Source: Paulinella micropora (Eukaryota > Cercozoa > Imbricatea > Euglyphida). Taken from it: a stretch of DNA of 64,000 nt. A program made the position numbers and the translations under genes. Below, piece by piece: positions 63,035 to 64,000 of the stretch. The DNA lies in contig BJOX01000042.1 of the NCBI GenBank assembly GCA_009731375.1, positions 873,335 to 937,334 on the forward strand. The letters run 5' to 3'. The first letter of the stretch is position 1; every line of letters starts with the position of its first letter. Under the pieces are notes generated by a model. It saw only the letters and a list, made by a program, of their open reading frames with translations. It was not told the DNA's origin and did not search any database.

Positions 63035-63604
63035 GTTGTTGTTGTTGTTGTTGTTGTTGTTCTTGATGTTGTTGTTGATATTCTCGATTAGGTGTATTCT
63101 TCTTTTTATCACGCGCGGATTTCTCACGCGGCCATGGTACGTTGTATGAGAAGTTCCTAGTTCTTAACTACCATGAGCAATGACTTCAAGTGCTTCGATT
63201 TCAGCCAATGCTGGTTGCTGTCGCTTGTGTAGTGGCTCGTTTGAAAGCCCTTGTCAAGAGCTTACTAATGAGCTAAGCTACAGATACTGGACGCCAGTAT
63301 TGACTGAGAACGAAGCATTTGAAGTTATTGCTCATTGTAGTTAAGGACAAGGAACTTCTCATGCTTGTATGTATGCATGCAAGAAGTTTATGTATGTATG
63401 CATGTTATGGACCTGTGTATGCATTTTTGTATTTCCCTTCTATCTCTACGTTTTCTATCGTTTATTTACTTGCCTTCCATGTACCTATACATCTATCTAC
63501 GTACAAGTATTGTACTAGGTGTCAGTTTGAGATGGCGTGTGCATTCCAGCTGCAGGTGCTACTCAATAAATACATGCATATCTACCAATCTATCTATCTA
63601 AATA

Positions 63605-63657
<53 letters not shown>

Positions 63658-63853
63658 CTATCTATCTATCAGGTGCCCTTGGTGGTAGTGCTGGAGAGCT
63701 CAGGAGATCACGCTATGAGCTTTGAGGTGCGTATGTATGTACGTATGCATGTATGTAAGCTTATGTAATAAATGTTTGCCATTGTACATTTATTTATCTC
63801 TGTTATCTATGTATGTGTATAGGAATTATTCAGCTTAGACCCGCCGTTTCAGG
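50710..63853 (+). CDS. NZF zinc finger - ankyrin - UIM - TIR gene, 3' end outside the window
   Basis: Overall gene model. Chosen exons: 50710-50781, 51628-51680, 51807-51850, 51973-52026, 52256-52703, 53212-53888, 54173-55288, 55404-55463, 55754-55891, 55958-56123, 56395-56482, 56787-56919, 57043-57469, 57664-59042, then 63519-63555, 63673-63726, 63823-63853, with at least one exon probably lost in gap 59179-59911. Phases agree at every junction from 53212 to 59042. Domain order: Ser-rich region, unknown domain, three RanBP2/NZF fingers, ankyrin repeats, UIM-like motifs, TIR. No signal peptide or membrane segment is seen, so it should be cytosolic. Ankyrin and TIR modules act in protein binding and in signalling or NAD cleavage; NZF and UIM bind ubiquitin (family knowledge). 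Their combination is inferred to read ubiquitin signals. Introns contain microsatellites, SINEs and a MITE. Confidence 0.7.
50815..51270. other. CAA/CAG array and unresolved exon-like segments
   Basis: (CAA)n and (CAG)n cover 50815-50965. Between 51073 and 51246 are two exon-like pieces: [14 protein letters not shown] before GGTAAT (51108), and [16 protein letters not shown] after a CTGCAG acceptor (51202). The latter resembles [17 protein letters not shown] at 51628-51680, suggesting exon duplication. Another frame across the same bases ([14 protein letters not shown]) is also open. I cannot decide. A 298-N gap follows. Confidence 0.4.
51628..52026 (+). CDS. Three small candidate exons of the NZF-ankyrin-TIR gene
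   Basis: 51628-51680 ([17 protein letters not shown]), 51807-51850 ([14 protein letters not shown]) and 51973-52026 ([18 protein letters not shown]) have GT-AG borders and matching phases (1, then 0, then 0) and lead in frame to the exon at 52256. (CATA)n arrays fill the introns. No domain is recognised; the last two look helical and basic. Confidence 0.45.
52027..52230. repeat. CTTTT-rich pyrimidine array
   Basis: Intron filled with (CTTTT)n and variants, leading into the acceptor CGTAG at 52255. Confidence 0.9.
52256..52703 (+). CDS. Ser/Pro-rich exon
   Basis: After the acceptor the frame reads [20 protein letters not shown], then long Ser runs coded mainly by TCT/TCC with Pro, Phe and Tyr interspersed. 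It is low-complexity, hence disordered. Near its end [20 protein letters not shown] is a short tandem repeat. The donor G|GTTTGT at 52703 fits the phase of the next exon; an alternative, CAG|GTCACC at 52747, does not. Confidence 0.5.
52757..53015. repeat. 21-bp minisatellite based on TTTTGCTCGACTGTTGCCTC
   Basis: Around a dozen diverged units of about 21 bp. In the minus-strand sense they spell heptads ([20 protein letters not shown] and on), an open frame of 69 codons. As it lies inside an intron of the plus-strand gene I treat it as a minisatellite. Confidence 0.65.
53212..53888 (+). CDS. Exon with an unrecognised globular domain
   Basis: From the acceptor TGGTTGGCAG the frame runs 226 codons to CAG|GTGGCA. 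After a short Ser/Pro linker ([18 protein letters not shown]) comes a compact region: [79 protein letters not shown] and [20 protein letters not shown]. Charge and hydrophobic spacing are those of an alpha/beta fold. I do not recognise it. It joins in phase 0 to [20 protein letters not shown] at 54173, which seems to be the end of the same domain. Confidence 0.6.
54173..55288 (+). CDS. Exon with three RanBP2/NZF-type zinc fingers in poly-Ser/Thr
   Basis: 372 codons between TGTGTCAG and GTG|GTAAAA, phase 0. After the tail of the previous domain come Thr/Ser runs (ACA/ATC-type codons, 54510-54690). Three fingers follow: [20 protein letters not shown] (54708-), [20 protein letters not shown] (54932-) and [20 protein letters not shown] (55037-). 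Each has the W/F-x-C-x2-C-T-F-x-N-Q-x6-C-x2-C pattern. Fingers with TF/N as here often bind ubiquitin (NZF) or single-stranded RNA. They are separated by (TCT)n-coded poly-Ser spacers of 20-40 residues which must vary in length between individuals. Confidence 0.75.
55404..55463 (+). CDS. Ankyrin exon 1
   Basis: Acceptor TTTGTCTAG and donor GAG|GTCCTG bound [20 protein letters not shown], the first helix pair of an ankyrin repeat ([12 protein letters not shown]). Phase 0. An (ATCT)n array of 170 bp fills the next intron. Confidence 0.65.
55470..55640. repeat. ATCT microsatellite in an ankyrin intron
   Basis: (ATCT)n with CTCT variants, ending in CGAT and TGCATGCATG palindromes. Confidence 0.9.
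55754..55891 (+). CDS. Ankyrin exon 2
   Basis: Acceptor CGTGATAG and donor GCG|GTACGG bound 46 codons, phase 0: [20 protein letters not shown] and [13 protein letters not shown]. This completes the repeat started in exon 1 ([13 protein letters not shown]) and starts another. Confidence 0.7.
55958..56123 (+). CDS. Ankyrin exon 3
   Basis: Acceptor CAAATAG and donor GAAT|GTATAA, 166 nt, ending in phase 1: [50 protein letters not shown]. Typical ankyrin LLAARADVD and [10 protein letters not shown] blocks with a loop insertion. Confidence 0.7.
56203..56343. repeat. CT microsatellite in an ankyrin intron
   Basis: (CT)n with TTTGT interruptions. Confidence 0.9.
56395..56482 (+). CDS. Ankyrin exon 4
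   Basis: Acceptor GTGTATAG; donor chosen at CAAGT|GTATGT so that phase 2 joins the following exon to give [15 protein letters not shown]. Reads [29 protein letters not shown]: an ankyrin repeat with the [11 protein letters not shown] core. Choosing the donor two bases earlier would break the frame. Confidence 0.7.
56555..56752. repeat. ATCT microsatellite
   Basis: Two (ATCT)n arrays divided by ATAGGT, inside the intron between ankyrin exons 4 and 5. Confidence 0.95.
56787..56919 (+). CDS. Ankyrin exon 5
   Basis: Acceptor GTTATAG, donor [52 protein letters not shown]. Ankyrin core [10 protein letters not shown]. Phase 2 in, phase 0 out. (ATGT)n follows. Confidence 0.7.
57043..57469 (+). CDS. 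Ankyrin exon 6
   Basis: Acceptor TTGGGCCAG, donor ACAG|GTTACA, 427 nt, ending in phase 1. A basic linker ([20 protein letters not shown]) precedes two repeats: [20 protein letters not shown], then [20 protein letters not shown] and [20 protein letters not shown]. The [10 protein letters not shown] block is the clearest ankyrin match. Confidence 0.75.
57540..57662. repeat. ATCT microsatellite up to the splice acceptor
   Basis: (ATCT)n runs right into the acceptor CTATCTAG used by the next exon, so the array itself supplies the AG and the pyrimidines. Confidence 0.9.
57664..59042 (+). CDS. Exon with last ankyrin repeat, UIM-like motifs and start of TIR
   Basis: 1379 nt, one leading base plus phase 0 end at [29 protein letters not shown] and [20 protein letters not shown] are ankyrin. 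From about 58020 a repeat follows built around [15 protein letters not shown] (near 58056, 58128), [13 protein letters not shown] (58335), [13 protein letters not shown] (58407) and [18 protein letters not shown] (58527). These fit the ubiquitin-interacting motif (acidic, then L-x-x-A-L-x-x-S). A 9-bp ACAGAACAC repeat (QNTQNTQNT) follows, then a charged linker. [20 protein letters not shown] and [17 protein letters not shown], which close the exon, form the beginning of a TIR domain (strand A box FLSH; box-2-like region). Confidence 0.75.
59057..59116. repeat. ATT array before the SINE
   Basis: (ATT)n of 60 bp directly in front of the SINE head. Confidence 0.9.
59117..59178 (+). mobile_element. 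tRNA-like head of a SINE, cut by a gap
   Basis: GGACACCGTGATAGCCCAGT to CCAGTTCGATTCC equals the head of the SINE at 62502, with the same A box and B box. The remaining body lies in the gap 59179-59911. Confidence 0.8.
59179..59911. other. 733-N gap inside the TIR gene
   Basis: It separates the exon with the first third of the TIR domain from the later TIR exons at 63.5 kb. One or more TIR exons may be hidden here. Confidence 0.9.
59912..61209 (-). repeat. GC-rich compound repeat C, copy 2 (inverted)
   Basis: Reverse orientation of 36830-37985: first two units with CGCAAATGTTTGCG-like palindromes (59912-60310), then the GCCACCAGGCGCCGTTTGCG monomers (near 60490, 60635, 60775). It is longer than copy 1 by two units of about 175 bp around GAATGGCTGAGAATGCTCCA (60922) and its partner near 61098. 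Two 10-N gaps interrupt it at G runs. It lies in an intron of the NZF-ankyrin-TIR gene. Confidence 0.75.
61250..61674. repeat. ATT and ATC arrays
   Basis: (ATT)n, a 50-bp spacer, then (ATT)n/(ATC)n mixtures up to the inverted 493-bp repeat. Confidence 0.9.
61675..61863 (-). repeat. 493-bp repeat, inverted junction fragment
   Basis: Contains the first about 80 bp of one unit joined directly to the last about 110 bp of another. In the minus sense it reads GGCAGATTTACTATATCTGAGG across the junction, as in the tandem array at 35.2 kb. The gap 61864-62310 hides the rest. This is a second tandem locus. Confidence 0.8.
62311..62501. repeat. ATC and ATT arrays
   Basis: (ATC)n then (ATT)n from the gap to the SINE start. 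Confidence 0.9.
62513..62523 (+). promoter_or_regulatory. Pol III A box of the SINE
   Basis: TAGCCCAGTGG fits the consensus TRGYNNARNGG at every position. Confidence 0.8.
62554..62563 (+). promoter_or_regulatory. Pol III B box of the SINE
   Basis: GTTCGATTCC fits the consensus GWTCRANNC(C), 30 bp behind the A box. Confidence 0.8.
62733..63060. repeat. ATT, AGT, ATC and GTT arrays behind the SINE
   Basis: Mixed triplet arrays of 330 bp, same order (TAT then AGT) as behind the SINE copies at 3771 and 5481. Confidence 0.9.
63092..63136 (+). CDS. Candidate 15-codon exon of the TIR gene
   Basis: CGATTAG acceptor and a perfect ATG|GTACGT donor enclose [15 protein letters not shown], phase 0 on both ends, matching the phase 0 end of the exon at 59042. 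It would fall in the middle of the TIR domain, but I cannot align it. Confidence 0.35.
63147..63361 (+). mobile_element. MITE copy D in an intron of the TIR gene
   Basis: Ends TGAGAAGTTCCTAGTTCTTA and TTAAGGACAAGGAACTTCTCA; the interior (CCAATGCTGGTTGCT, GAGCTAAGCTACAGATACTG) is very close to copy B. Length 215 bp. (ATGT)-type sequence follows. Confidence 0.8.
63519..63555 (+). CDS. TIR exon
   Basis: Acceptor TACTAG and donor CAG|GTGCTA; after one leading base it reads [12 protein letters not shown]. This matches the C-x-x-E-x-x-x-A-x motif of TIR domains, whose Glu is catalytic in NAD-cleaving members. Followed in frame by the next exon ([10 protein letters not shown]). Confidence 0.6.
63673..63726 (+). 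CDS. TIR exon with strand E
   Basis: Acceptor CTATCAG (end of an ATCT array) and donor GAG|GTGCGT enclose [18 protein letters not shown], 18 codons, phase 0. Hydrophobic strand followed by an E-rich loop, as in the P-V-x-x-V-x-E region of algal TIR proteins. Confidence 0.6.
63823..63853 (+). CDS. TIR gene exon near the window edge
   Basis: Acceptor GTGTATAG and donor CAGG|GTAACA enclose [10 protein letters not shown] plus one base (phase 1). The gene continues beyond the window. The last 150 bp (63854-64000) are GATA-like and CATA-like intron. Confidence 0.5.
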
Positions 63854-64000
63854 GTAACATAGATAGATGTATAGGTATATGGTTGGCAGATAAACAAATG
63901 ATAGAAAACGTACAGATAGAAAGGAAAATACAAAAAGGCATACATAGATGCATAAAATGCATACATACATAAATGTATTGCATGGTTTCAGGTCATGATA

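Overview
The window is nuclear DNA of a eukaryote. Genes are broken by GT-AG introns, about a third or more of the sequence is microsatellite, and assembly gaps (runs of N) sit inside or beside those arrays. Gene content (a GT25/PhyH/cupin polyprotein, an ankyrin-TIR protein with ubiquitin-binding motifs, CRP-like LIM modules, a decayed LINE, a tRNA-derived SINE) fits a protist or alga with a large repeat-rich genome. A chromerid or other alveolate, a stramenopile or a haptophyte are all possible. I cannot assign a species from the sequence.

Layout. 1-965: two halves of a dispersed repeat (R1, R2). 1.0-24.6 kb: one plus-strand gene. Small candidate 5' exons lie between microsatellites (1.4-4.6 kb). 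Then come a GT34-like/GT61-like exon (6.5-8.8 kb), two short exons, five exon-sized copies of a GT25 glycosyltransferase domain (10.6-16.4 kb, three of them carrying in-frame stops), and a single 8-kb terminal exon (16.5-24.6 kb). That exon reads GT25, bicupin, VDGK repeats, GT25, PhyH dioxygenase, bicupin, VDGK repeats, PhyH, bicupin. 24.6-27.2 kb: an AT-rich island almost free of microsatellites, with one palindromic MITE-like element. 27.3-29.1 kb: a LIM domain on the minus strand split over three mini-exons. 29-36.8 kb: simple-sequence tracts (1.6 kb of AGT, 1.3 kb of purine repeats) and a 493-bp repeat, partly in tandem. 36.8-38.0 kb: a GC-rich compound repeat found again inverted at 59.9-61.2 kb. 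38.6-42.8 kb: MITE copies, R1/R2 copies and a second split LIM gene (minus). 43-46.4 kb: pyrimidine tracts and an 859-bp gap. 46.5-50.3 kb: a degenerate non-LTR retrotransposon flanked by direct repeats of its 5' end. 50.7 kb to the right edge: a plus-strand gene whose exons encode a Ser-rich region, an unknown domain, three RanBP2/NZF zinc fingers, ankyrin repeats, about five UIM-like motifs and a TIR domain. It is incomplete at the right edge.

Functional reading. In the first gene, sugar transferases of three families and Fe(II)/2-oxoglutarate hydroxylase and cupin modules on one chain suggest a hydroxylate-then-glycosylate enzyme, by analogy with lysyl hydroxylase/collagen glycosyltransferases (inference). 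In the last gene, two kinds of ubiquitin-binding element, ankyrin repeats and a TIR domain suggest a signalling or defence-type protein that reads ubiquitin (inference). Nearly every intron holds a microsatellite, SINE, MITE or satellite unit, so introns here are where repeats accumulate. Exon limits were chosen by eye from splice sites, reading frame and phase; no alignment or transcript was available.
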